The notes under the pieces are model-generated. The model had not been told where the DNA came from. It searched no databases and saw only the letters and a list, made by a program, of their open reading frames with translations. From an uncultured Lachnospiraceae bacterium (GTDB taxonomy: Bacteria; Bacillota; Clostridia; Lachnospirales; Lachnospiraceae), in assembly GCA_946546945.1 (NCBI GenBank), contig CAMNOU010000016.1, forward strand, positions 1-58,703: a stretch of 58,703 nucleotides of DNA, read 5' to 3'. The position numbers and the translations under genes were made by a program. Shown one piece after another: positions 50,241-58,359 of this stretch (its first letter is position 1; each line of letters begins with the position of its first letter).

Positions 50241-51590
50241 TTACTTGCGTCCAACCAGTGCATCATCCAGCGGCTTTCCTGCTGCGGTTCTGTACTTGTC
50301 ATCTTTTTCTTTCACATGCTTGCTGCTGAAAAGAAGCACAAGGATAATGGAAATAACACCGATGACTGCAACGGTCGTAAAGATCATGTTATAACCCTTT
50401 GCAATCATGATGATGGCAATAACCATCGGTCCCATGGAAGAAATCAGGTTCGCAATCGGATTGACCGCCGCGAAAACGGTACTGAAGTCCTCTCTGCGCC
50501 AGTACTGTGCCGCCAGAGATACCGTGTAGTTTGAAGATGCGCCCATAAACAGTGCCAGGCAGATCAGTGCTGCTACCAGAAGTCCCGGTTTCTCCGGGCT
50601 GGATGCTGCACCAAGGATACCTGCGATCAGCATGATCACACAGGCAATGACCATCGACTTTTTGGTACCAATCTTCTGATCAACGATTCCAAGCACAAAA
50701 CTTCCGATCAGACCAAAGATCATGATCATCAGCATGACGCCTGCAAATCCGCCGAAACGATTCAGTCCTTCTCCCATCTGTCCGAGGATCTGATTGGTCT
50801 GTGTCATCGTACCTACTGAGAACATCAGAAGAAATCCTGCCGGAAGGGTCAGGAACCAGAAATCTCTTGTTGTCAGTGTGTGATTCAGCTTCCAAACCGT
50901 TGTCTTCTTGTTTTCAATCTCTTCTTCCATCATGGCTTTTGCCATCTCCGGAGTCATGTTCGGGTTGTTGTCACGGAATCCGCCGGCTGTCTCCGGATAA
51001 TCCGGAATCAGCGCAATACCGAGCAGCCATCCGATGATGATGATCACCAGGAACGGTGCAAATGCCTGCGGGATGTGCGGAGAACCACCCTTAAATGCAG
51101 CTGCCGCAAAAGCGCCGATCACACCATTGCCGAGAGGGAATGCCAGGGTTGCAATTCCCATTACGCCGCCCTTTCTGGTCGGGAACCACTGTCCTACCAG
51201 AATAGAAAGAGAGAATGTACCATACATAACAGAGAGAACAGTACCAACACCATATGCAACTCTCCAAAGCATCTGTGCCGGTCCCGGGATGAAGCCCGGA
51301 ATGAACATGATGCACAGCAGTGCAATAATTGTCAGAAGTCCCATGATTACACCGAACTTTTTGACACTCTTCATTCGTCCAATGAAATTGCCCAGGAAAA
51401 GCTGTACAACAATACCAATTACCGATGCCACCGTGTAGATCGTTGAAAGCGTCTGCTGTCCCCCGTACAGATCAGACAGAATATTCAACGGATAGTTTCC
51501 GACTACCATGTAGGCAAGAAATGCAGTCGCGATCCAGATGATCAGGAGCCACCCTCTTCCGCCATAGCCTCTGATTTTGTTTTTTTCCAT
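50241..51590 (-). CDS. MFS permease, OFA-like (paralogue of the one at 16984)
   Basis: The 449-residue membrane protein has about 12 hydrophobic segments and OFA-type motifs: WFPTRKGGVMGIATLAFPLGNG between helices 4 and 5 and IVDQKIGTKKSMVIACVIM in the second half. A charged central loop (NPNMTPEMAKAMMEEEIENKK) follows the sixth helix. The start is ATG 51590 behind AGGAGG; the frame upstream lacks its own RBS. It is the first gene of a two-gene unit with the flavodoxin-fold reductase and probably imports the substrate of the PucR-linked ene-reductase, or exports its product. Substrate not determinable. Confidence 0.86.
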   Translation of the reverse strand: MEKNKIRGYGGRGWLLIIWIATAFLAYMVVGNYPLNILSDLYGGQQTLSTIYTVASVIGIVVQLFLGNFIGRMKSVKKFGVIMGLLTIIALLCIMFIPGFIPGPAQMLWRVAYGVGTVLSVMYGTFSLSILVGQWFPTRKGGVMGIATLAFPLGNGVIGAFAAAAFKGGSPHIPQAFAPFLVIIIIGWLLGIALIPDYPETAGGFRDNNPNMTPEMAKAMMEEEIENKKTTVWKLNHTLTTRDFWFLTLPAGFLLMFSVGTMTQTNQILGQMGEGLNRFGGFAGVMLMIMIFGLIGSFVLGIVDQKIGTKKSMVIACVIMLIAGILGAASSPEKPGLLVAALICLALFMGASSNYTVSLAAQYWRREDFSTVFAAVNPIANLISSMGPMVIAIIMIAKGYNMIFTTVAVIGVISIILVLLFSSKHVKEKDDKYRTAAGKPLDDALVGRK

Positions 51591-51723
51591 ACCTTTCAAC
51601 CTCCTAGTTTATAAACATTATGAATATATTATAAAAAAAATATAAACTTCCGTGAAGGTACAATTTGTCACATATTCATCGTTTTGTTCGTTAATTTTTG
51701 AACATTCTGTTCCTCTCCATATT

Positions 51724-52326
51724 TTATTTCATCACGTCTTTGATCGCATTCAACAGCTCAGCATACTCCTCGAATGCAGGAATCCCGGGATAATCTGCCT
51801 TGATCTGCTCTGTACTCCGGAATAAAAATCCTGCCTTGCTCGCCTGAATCATCCCAAGGTCATTGAAACTGTCTCCGCTGGCAATCGTCTCATATCCGAT
51901 GGACTGAAGTGCCTTCACCGTCGTATATTTGGACTTCTCACAGCGCATCTTATACCCTGTGATCGCGCCATCATCCGCAACCTCCAGTGAATTGCAGAAA
52001 ATCGTCGGCCACCCAAGCTTCTTCATCAGCGGAGCTGCGAACTGCTCAAATGTATCGCTGATAATAATCACCTGGCAGACAGAGCGAAGTTCATCCAGAA
52101 ACTCCTTTGCTCCCGGCATCGGTTCAATTCCTGCAATCGTCTGCTGAATCTCCTTTAACCCAAGTCCGTGCTCTTTCAGGATTTCCAGCCGGTACTTCAT
52201 CAGTTTATCGTAGTCCGGCTCATCACGGGTGGTCTTCTTAAGCTGCGGAATGCCGCTCGCCTCTGCAAAGGCGATCCAGATCTCCGGGACCAGAACCCCT
52301 TCCAAATCCAAACAAGTAATATACAT
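51724..52326 (-). CDS. ThrH-like HAD phosphatase (phosphoserine/homoserine type)
   Basis: The 200-residue HAD enzyme starts YITCLDLEGVLVPEIW, the ThrH-type variant of motif I (D-L-E instead of D-x-D). Motif II/III and the Mg2+ site follow as VIIISDTFEQF and SGDSFNDLGM. ThrH of Pseudomonas is a phosphoserine phosphatase and homoserine phosphotransferase. I chose ATG 52326 behind TGGAGG. It is divergent from the HerA-like gene and downstream of the MFS operon only by position; no serine or threonine pathway gene is adjacent. Confidence 0.85.
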   Translation of the reverse strand: MYITCLDLEGVLVPEIWIAFAEASGIPQLKKTTRDEPDYDKLMKYRLEILKEHGLGLKEIQQTIAGIEPMPGAKEFLDELRSVCQVIIISDTFEQFAAPLMKKLGWPTIFCNSLEVADDGAITGYKMRCEKSKYTTVKALQSIGYETIASGDSFNDLGMIQASKAGFLFRSTEQIKADYPGIPAFEEYAELLNAIKDVMK

Positions 52327-52516
52327 CCGTATTTCCTCCAACTCTCTTATTCACACTCAGCTTATTTGTTTTCTGCTAAGCGTTTCCTATTATAACACAG
52401 TTTATCCCCATGCAAAAGGGGAGTTTATTCGTTTTTACACTTTTAAGTTGTAGGATTCCCCGCAGGTGTGGTACATTATAAATAATAAGGAATCAAACAG
52501 ACAGGGAGGATCTATT

Positions 52517-54169
52517 ATGTATAACGAAAACAAGATTCTGATTGCCAAATCCGGTACGGATCCGGTTTATCTTCTTCCGAAAATGGCGAACCGTCACGGC
52601 CTGATCGCCGGCGCAACCGGTACCGGAAAGACGATTACATTGAAAGTTCTGGCAGAGTCCTTTTCCGACATGGGCGTGCCTGTATTTCTCGCAGATGTAA
52701 AGGGCGATCTGTCCGGCATGTGCCAGCCCGGAAACAGAACGGAAGATATGGAAAGCCGGATTACTCGTTTCGGCCTCGAAGGTTTTGACTTCAAAAGTTA
52801 TCCCTCCCGCTTCTGGGATATTTACGGGGAACAGGGGCATCCGGTGCGCGTGACCATCTCCGATATGGGTCCTGTTCTTCTTGCCCGGCTTCTGGGACTG
52901 ACCGAGGTGCAGGCAGGTGTGCTGAATATCACTTTCAAGGTGGCGGATGAACACGGGCTTCTGCTGCTCGATCTGAAAGATCTTCGGGCTATGCTGCAGT
53001 ATGTCGGGGACAACCGTGCTGAATTTACCACTCTTTACGGCAATGTGTCTACCGCAAGCATCGGGGCCATCCAGCGCGCCCTCCTTGCATTCGAAGGAGA
53101 GACCGGTGAGCTCTTTTTCGGCGAACCCGCGCTCGATATTACCGACTGGATCCGCACAGATATCAGCGGGCGCGGATATATCAACATTCTGAACAGCACG
53201 AAGCTGATCCAGAATCCGCTGATCTACTCGACCTTCCTTCTCTGGATGCTCTCAGATCTTTTTGAGAGGCTTCCGGAAGTCGGAGATCTGGAGAAACCGC
53301 GCATGGTCTTCTTCTTTGATGAAGCACACCTTCTGTTCAACGATGCGCCGAAGGCTCTTCTGCAGAAGATCGTGCAGGTGGTCAAACTGATCCGGTCAAA
53401 GGGTGTAGGTGTTTATTTCATCAGCCAGAGTCCGTCTGATATCCCGGATGAAGTGCTGGCACAGCTGTCCAACCGGATCCAGCATGCGCTGCGGGCCTAC
53501 ACACCGGCAGAGCAGAAAGCAGTCCGGGCTGCCGCTTCTGCATTTCGTGAAAACCCGGCCTTCGATTCGCAGACCGTTCTCATGGAACTCGGAGTCGGCG
53601 AAGCACTGGTCAGCTGCCTCGATGAACAGGGCATCCCTGCCATCGTTGAGCGCGCCAATATCCTGCCGCCCCAGAGCCTGATGGGCCCTGCTGACGCAAA
53701 CGCGATCCAGAATCTCATCGCATCAGACGAATTTGATCTCAAATACCGCCAGATGATCGACCGGGAATCCGCTTTCGAAATCCTGACAAAGGCAAATGAA
53801 GAGCTGGAGAAGCAGCGCGAACAGGAAGCTTTGGAAGAAGCTGCCCGCAAAGAAGAAGAAGCTGCCGCAAAGGCTGCTGAAAAAGAAGCTGCTGCCGCAA
53901 AGAAAGCTGCCGAAAAAGAGGCTGCTGCCGCAAAGAAAGCCGCTGAAAAGAAACAGAAAGCAGTCACCGGCACCTTCGAACGCGCGGCCAAAAATGCCGC
54001 TTCCAGCGTTGCCGGATCCGTGGGAACAAATATCATAAACACTGCACTGGGCGGAAAGACCTCCAGCTCCAGTACGATTGCCAAACGCGCAGCCACCACA
54101 GCCCTCAACACCGTGATGCGAAGCGGAGCATCTTCGATTATCAGAGGTTTATTCGGGACTAAAAAATAA
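52517..54169 (+). CDS. HerA-like ATPase (DUF853) with Lys/Ala/Glu coiled tail
   Basis: From ATG 52517 (GGGAGG upstream) the protein has 550 residues. An FtsK/HerA-type P-loop ATPase core has Walker A LIAGATGTGKTITL near residue 35 and Walker B PRMVFFFDEAHLL near residue 270, plus a VGVYFISQSPSDIPDEVLAQL sensor region. DUF853 proteins are helicase-like DNA translocases of unproven role. After the core a low-complexity tail (about residues 420-500) is built of repeated AEKEAAAAKKA units, followed by a Ser/Thr-rich end. The tail may mediate oligomerisation or membrane contact. It stands alone, ending in a strong terminator at 54175. Confidence 0.85.
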   Translation: MYNENKILIAKSGTDPVYLLPKMANRHGLIAGATGTGKTITLKVLAESFSDMGVPVFLADVKGDLSGMCQPGNRTEDMESRITRFGLEGFDFKSYPSRFWDIYGEQGHPVRVTISDMGPVLLARLLGLTEVQAGVLNITFKVADEHGLLLLDLKDLRAMLQYVGDNRAEFTTLYGNVSTASIGAIQRALLAFEGETGELFFGEPALDITDWIRTDISGRGYINILNSTKLIQNPLIYSTFLLWMLSDLFERLPEVGDLEKPRMVFFFDEAHLLFNDAPKALLQKIVQVVKLIRSKGVGVYFISQSPSDIPDEVLAQLSNRIQHALRAYTPAEQKAVRAAASAFRENPAFDSQTVLMELGVGEALVSCLDEQGIPAIVERANILPPQSLMGPADANAIQNLIASDEFDLKYRQMIDRESAFEILTKANEELEKQREQEALEEAARKEEEAAAKAAEKEAAAAKKAAEKEAAAAKKAAEKKQKAVTGTFERAAKNAASSVAGSVGTNIINTALGGKTSSSSTIAKRAATTALNTVMRSGASSIIRGLFGTKK

Positions 54170-54174
54170 GAGTC

Positions 54175-54212
54175 AAAAAAACGCCTGCCCTTTTTTACGG
54201 GGCAGGCGTTTT
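54175..54212 (+). terminator. Intrinsic terminator after the HerA-like gene
   Basis: AAAACGCCTGCCC-N7-GGGGCAGGCGTTTT, a strong hairpin with T-run. Confidence 0.85.
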
Positions 54213-54287
54213 CCGGGCGTTCAGGCCGGAGAGTGGGGCGCGCCATGCCTGGCACAGGCACACCTCTTTTTATCAAGCCGCATACCG

Positions 54288-54932
54288 CTACCGGTATCTT
54301 CTCCATCTCTTCAGGAAAATCAGATACAGGATGGCTCCGATGATCGCTCCCATCGTATTATTCAATATATCATCCACATCAAAATATCCCAGGTGCATCC
54401 GGTACTGTGTCATCTCTGTGGCGACTGAACAAAGCAGGCAGAGTACCACAGCGAAACCCAGCCGTCCGTTTCTTCCCAGCGGCGGAAAAACGAGCGGAAT
54501 CAGATATCCCATCGGCACATACAAAAGGACGTTTAAGATAATCTGTTCCAGTCCTGCCTTTGACTGAATATGTATACCGGAGAGTCCGGACGTCAGCCCG
54601 TTGTGATAAATATCCCGGATAATGGCCGAAAGACCGGTATCCAGCTTCAGCGACTCTCCATAGGAGCCAAGCAGATCCAGCCGGACATCATAAATCGAAT
54701 TCAGCTGACGCGAAAAAATCGTCAGATAAAAATTGCCGGCCATATAGATCAGAAAGAACACAAGCGGTAAAAGCTTGTATCTTTTCGGATTCGGTGAAAA
54801 ATGCACCTGGATCGACAAAATTAGCAGCGCGCCAATGATAAATGCAATAATCACGGCTTCCTTCTCCGTCAGAATATGCTCCAGAGCATGGTTAATCTTC
54901 AAAATATATTCTTCCATGGTTTGATTCCCCAT
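54288..54932 (-). CDS. VanZ-family membrane protein
   Basis: This 214-residue protein has about five transmembrane segments. The VanZ hallmarks are LLYVPMGYLIPLVFPPLG near residue 135 and the C-terminal HLGYFDVDDILNNTMGAIIGAILY. VanZ-like proteins affect sensitivity to glycopeptides or other envelope stress by an unknown mechanism; here the gene is not near van genes. The start at 54932 or at the in-frame ATG 54917 are both possible, as the upstream ribosome site is weak. It is read leftward into the terminator at 54175. Confidence 0.87.
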   Translation of the reverse strand: MGNQTMEEYILKINHALEHILTEKEAVIIAFIIGALLILSIQVHFSPNPKRYKLLPLVFFLIYMAGNFYLTIFSRQLNSIYDVRLDLLGSYGESLKLDTGLSAIIRDIYHNGLTSGLSGIHIQSKAGLEQIILNVLLYVPMGYLIPLVFPPLGRNGRLGFAVVLCLLCSVATEMTQYRMHLGYFDVDDILNNTMGAIIGAILYLIFLKRWRRYR

Positions 54933-55105
54933 CTTTCTCGTAATACTGATACATAAGGATACACCCTCTCAGCAGGTTGTTCAAGTTAATTTTTATTTCC
55001 GGAAAAATTCTCTGATTTCTTTTAACTTGATTTTAGCTTTCTCTGTTAAAGTATCCTCATACCAAAAAGAAAACACCTTAATTTTAATAGAAGGAGGTAT
55101 TATTC

Positions 55106-56647
55106 ATGAAAGCAAAAGAAATCAAAAAGAAACTTTACATTACTATGACAGCGGCGGCGCTGAGTGCGATGCTCGGATTAACTGCGTGCGGCACACAGGC
55201 TTCCACAGCAGGAACACAGGCAACGACGGAGAATGTAAGTGCTGAAGCAGAAACTTCTTTGTCAGCTGAATCAGAAAACGAAGAAGCCGGTGCAGAGGAC
55301 ACAGCTGCCGAAACAGACAGCACGAACGCCAAAGTTCTCTCCGCCGATGATATCACAATCAATGAGACGATCGAGAACTCCGCAGACGGAGAACACGCAA
55401 TTACTGCCGATGGGGAGGATGCAAGTTATTCAAACACTGCAGTCAGCAAAACAGGTGATTCCGAAGGGGATGAAGCAGACTTCTACGGCGAAAACGCCGC
55501 TGTCTTTGCAACAGACGGCGCCACACTCGATCTCAATGAAATGGTTGTGACCACAAACGGAACACATGCAAACGGAGTGTTCAGTTATGGCGAAGGCACT
55601 ACTGTAAACATCTCCGACTCCGTCATTGAGACCTCCGGCAATTGCTCGGGCGGACTGATGACCACAGGAGGAGGCACCATGAATGCCGAAAACCTGACGA
55701 TTCATACAATCGGCAATTCCTCTGCTGCAATCCGCTCCGACCGTGGAGGCGGCACAGTAAATGTAACCGGCGGAAGTTATACCACCGATGGTACCGGATC
55801 TCCTGTCATCTACTCTACCGCTGACATCACGGTGTCTGATGCGGAAATGACCTCCACTGCATCGCAGGGAGTCGTTGTCGAGGGAAAGAATTCCGTCACT
55901 TTGAACAATGTAAATCTGACAGCGGATAACAACACCAAGAACAGCGACAAATCCGATTACTATCAGGCCGTCATGATCTATCAGTCCATGTCCGGCGATG
56001 CGGATGAAGGGGAAGCATCTTTTAGCATGAACGGCGGCACACTGACCAACTTAAATGGAGATATCTTCTTTGTAAACAATACTGTCGCAACCATCAACCT
56101 GAATGACACAGAAATCACAAACGAAAGCGACGGAATCTTCTTACGGGCTGAGGCTGCCGGCTGGGGTTCGGAAGGCTCCAACGGCGGGCAGGTTACCCTG
56201 AATGCATCAGATCAGACCATCACCGGCGATATGGCCATTGATTCCGTGTCTTCCCTGAACCTGTATCTGAAAGACGCCTCTTCCTTTGAAGGTGCCATTA
56301 ATACCGACGGCGCCGCAGGCGATGTCTATGTTGAGCTAACCAATGGTTCAACCTGGACCCTGACTGGTGACTCCTATATCAGCGGACTCACCTGTGATAC
56401 AGATTCCATCAACTTAAACGGGTATACTCTGTACGTTGACGGCACAGCCTACACTGAAGGCACCGCATCAGAAGGAGAAGCCATCGAAGTGACCGTCAGC
56501 ACATCAAACGGCACTCCGGACGGTGAAGCTCCCGAAAACGGCATGGACGGTTCCTCCGGGCACAGCCATGATGGCCAGCCGCCGGAAAAACCCGACGGCA
56601 ACGGCCCTCAGGGTGACGGAAGCGAGCCGCCGGCAAAACCGGAATAA
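55106..56647 (+). CDS. Secreted lipoprotein with beta-helix repeats
   Basis: The 513-residue protein has a lipobox LGLTAC (C28) after a signal peptide and should be anchored to the outside of the membrane. A Ser/Thr/Glu-rich stretch (about 30-100) precedes a right-handed beta-helix-like region (about 120-430). It has repeated short strands such as GATLDLNEMVVTTNGTHANG, GTTVNISDSVIETSG and GGTVNVTGGSYTTDG. A Pro/Gly-rich, His-containing tail ends it (SSGHSHDGQPPEKPDGNGP). Such proteins resemble adhesins or polysaccharide-active beta-helix proteins; no catalytic motif can be named. The next gene encodes a membrane-anchored EEP phosphatase in the same direction, perhaps a partner. Confidence 0.8.
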   Translation: MKAKEIKKKLYITMTAAALSAMLGLTACGTQASTAGTQATTENVSAEAETSLSAESENEEAGAEDTAAETDSTNAKVLSADDITINETIENSADGEHAITADGEDASYSNTAVSKTGDSEGDEADFYGENAAVFATDGATLDLNEMVVTTNGTHANGVFSYGEGTTVNISDSVIETSGNCSGGLMTTGGGTMNAENLTIHTIGNSSAAIRSDRGGGTVNVTGGSYTTDGTGSPVIYSTADITVSDAEMTSTASQGVVVEGKNSVTLNNVNLTADNNTKNSDKSDYYQAVMIYQSMSGDADEGEASFSMNGGTLTNLNGDIFFVNNTVATINLNDTEITNESDGIFLRAEAAGWGSEGSNGGQVTLNASDQTITGDMAIDSVSSLNLYLKDASSFEGAINTDGAAGDVYVELTNGSTWTLTGDSYISGLTCDTDSINLNGYTLYVDGTAYTEGTASEGEAIEVTVSTSNGTPDGEAPENGMDGSSGHSHDGQPPEKPDGNGPQGDGSEPPAKPE

Positions 56648-56781
56648 GCAAACATAACAAAACACCGCAGATTCAAACATTAAAAAAATATTGTATACAG
56701 AATTTACTTTTAAAATTCAGCTGTGGATTTCCCATAATAATGTGTTATAGTGTTAGTATCAAAATTATGAGGAAACCTGCT

Positions 56782-57888
56782 ATGCGAAAAAAGAAAATGC
56801 CCTTATGGAAAGTATTAGTAAGATGTATTGCGCTTGTGATCCTTTGCGTCGTTGTTGCCTTCGCAGCGCTTCTGGCTGTTCTGACTATCACAGAATACAA
56901 GCCGGATGATATAGAACCGGTCGCGCTTACCGGTGAGGCCCCGGTTGAATCCGTGATTCCCGGCCAGGTTCTCTCGGTACTGACCTGGAATATCGGCTAT
57001 GGCGCCCTGGGCGACAATGCGGATTTCTTCATGGATGGCGGCTCCATGGTGAGGACTGCCGACGAAGGACGTGTGCGTCAGAATATGGAGGGCATCCTGA
57101 CAACTCTGAACGAGCTCGACCCGGATATCGCCCTTCTGCAGGAAGTGGATGTCAACTCCGGCCGTTCCTCCCACATCGACGAATCCGCACTGATCAGCGA
57201 CAACCAGGAATTGCGTCAGTCTTCCTTTGCCGCCAATTACCGGTCACTGTTTATCCCATATCCGATTCCACCCATCGGGAAAGTAAATGCCGGCATCCAG
57301 ACAATTTCAAAATACACGGCGATCTCGTCCGAGCGAATTCAGCTGCCCTGTCCGTTTCGCTGGCCTCTTCGTCTCGGCAACTTAAAACGATGCCTGATGA
57401 TCAACCGGATTCCGGTTGACGCGGATGCATCCGAAGGGCAGTCCGGACGCGAACTGGTTCTCATTAATCTGCACCTGGAAGCCTACGATAGCGGCGAAGG
57501 CAAGGCGGCGCAGACACAAATGCTGAAAGATATCCTCGAAGAAGAATCTGCCAAAGGAAACTACGTGATTGCCGGCGGCGATTTTAACCAGACTTTTTCG
57601 AACACCGACATCAGCATGTATCCCTTCCAGGAAGGGAAATGGCAGTCCGGGATGCTGGATACGGAACAGTTTTCCGGTAACTGGAAATTCATCATGGACA
57701 ACACCGCCCCCAGCTGCCGATCCCTCGACCAGCCCTATGCCGGCGCCGATCCGGAAACTTTCCAGTACTATATGATCGATGGATTTATCGTATCCTCAAA
57801 CATTCGGATCGACTCCTGCGAAACACAGGACCTGGGATTTATCTGCAGCGATCATAATCCGGTCATGCTGAGGGTAACGCTGGAATAA
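56782..57888 (+). CDS. Membrane-anchored endonuclease/exonuclease/phosphatase (EEP) protein
   Basis: From ATG 56782 (GAGG nine bases upstream) the protein has 368 residues. A single N-terminal membrane segment (WKVLVRCIALVILCVVVAFAALLAVLTI) probably puts the catalytic domain outside. The EEP fold follows: SVLTWNIGYGALG, DIALLQEVDVNSG, LVLINLHLEAY, IAGGDFNQTF and finally CSDHNPVMLRV, with the metal-binding Glu, the DxN and the terminal Asp-His pair. Substrates may be phospholipids, nucleic acids or nucleotides. A terminator at 57902 ends the unit, which follows the beta-helix lipoprotein gene without an own strong promoter that I can see. Confidence 0.86.
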   Translation: MRKKKMPLWKVLVRCIALVILCVVVAFAALLAVLTITEYKPDDIEPVALTGEAPVESVIPGQVLSVLTWNIGYGALGDNADFFMDGGSMVRTADEGRVRQNMEGILTTLNELDPDIALLQEVDVNSGRSSHIDESALISDNQELRQSSFAANYRSLFIPYPIPPIGKVNAGIQTISKYTAISSERIQLPCPFRWPLRLGNLKRCLMINRIPVDADASEGQSGRELVLINLHLEAYDSGEGKAAQTQMLKDILEEESAKGNYVIAGGDFNQTFSNTDISMYPFQEGKWQSGMLDTEQFSGNWKFIMDNTAPSCRSLDQPYAGADPETFQYYMIDGFIVSSNIRIDSCETQDLGFICSDHNPVMLRVTLE

Positions 57889-57901
57889 TACAGCCATTCA
57901 G

Positions 57902-57935
57902 AAAAAGCTGATCTCGCTCAGAGACCAGCTTTTCT
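57902..57935 (+). terminator. Intrinsic terminator after the EEP gene
   Basis: AAAAGCTG...CTC-N5-GAG...CAGCTTTT followed by a T-rich tract. Confidence 0.7.
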
Positions 57936-57963
57936 TTTATTTCTCATATCTTGTCCTTCTCTT

Positions 57964-57980
57964 CATCTCAGTGTGAGAGA
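57964..57980 (+). repeat. 17-bp end motif of the 178-bp repeat
   Basis: CATCTCAGTGTGAGAGA, identical to the end of copy 1. It directly abuts the truncated tnpA relic. Confidence 0.6.
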
Positions 57981-58225
57981 AAAGATCTCCTTTGCACGCT
58001 CTTAAAATCGCGTCATCAAACACCTTGCGCCGATACTTTACGACAAGAATAAACGTTCGAGCAAATAAATCTTAACATCTTCCACAAATACAAACTCACT
58101 CCTGGCATCTGACACGGAATAAGACCAATATCAGGAATGATATATCATAACAAAAATATTGATAATAATGATAATAATTGCAATTCATCCCACCACCTGA
58201 AGAGGATGGGGGAATTCTTGCTAAG
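57978..58225 (-). pseudogene. IS200/IS605-type tnpA relic
   Basis: Read leftward, the region 58070-57980 translates as ARTFILVVKYRRKVFDDAILRACKGD. The KYRRKV core and its surroundings are the hallmark N-terminal block of TnpA (Y1 transposase) of IS200/IS605 elements. Upstream the frame is broken (a stop about 12 bases before), and nothing of the catalytic HUH or Tyr part remains. At 58186-58215 a hairpin (CCCATCC..GGATGGG-like, with CACCACCTGAAGAGG) looks like the left end of such an element. The relic is joined to the CATCTCAGTGTGAGAG repeat end, so an internally deleted IS200 element is likely. Confidence 0.6.
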
Positions 58226-58359
58226 TTAGGTTAAAATGCAATTCTGTCTGTTCATATTTATGTAAAGAAAAAGTAAATTTTTGTTTCATGTGATCTCCTT
58301 CAGAATCGTGTCTGCATCATATTCCGGATGCAGGGAAAACAGCCGGTTATTCCCGCTCT

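Larger units (their letters stand above)
57889..58359. other. Intergenic region with terminator, repeat end and IS200 relic
   Basis: Besides the terminator, the 17-bp repeat end at 57964 and the tnpA relic at 57978-58225, the only other sequence is the last 130 bases before the Rpn-type gene, in which I see nothing notable. Confidence 0.5.

Noticed and set aside
53497..54306. Leftward ORF of 269 codons over the HerA-like gene
   Set aside because: Antisense shadow of the Ala/Lys/Glu-rich repeats; Ala/Phe-rich low-complexity translation without RBS.
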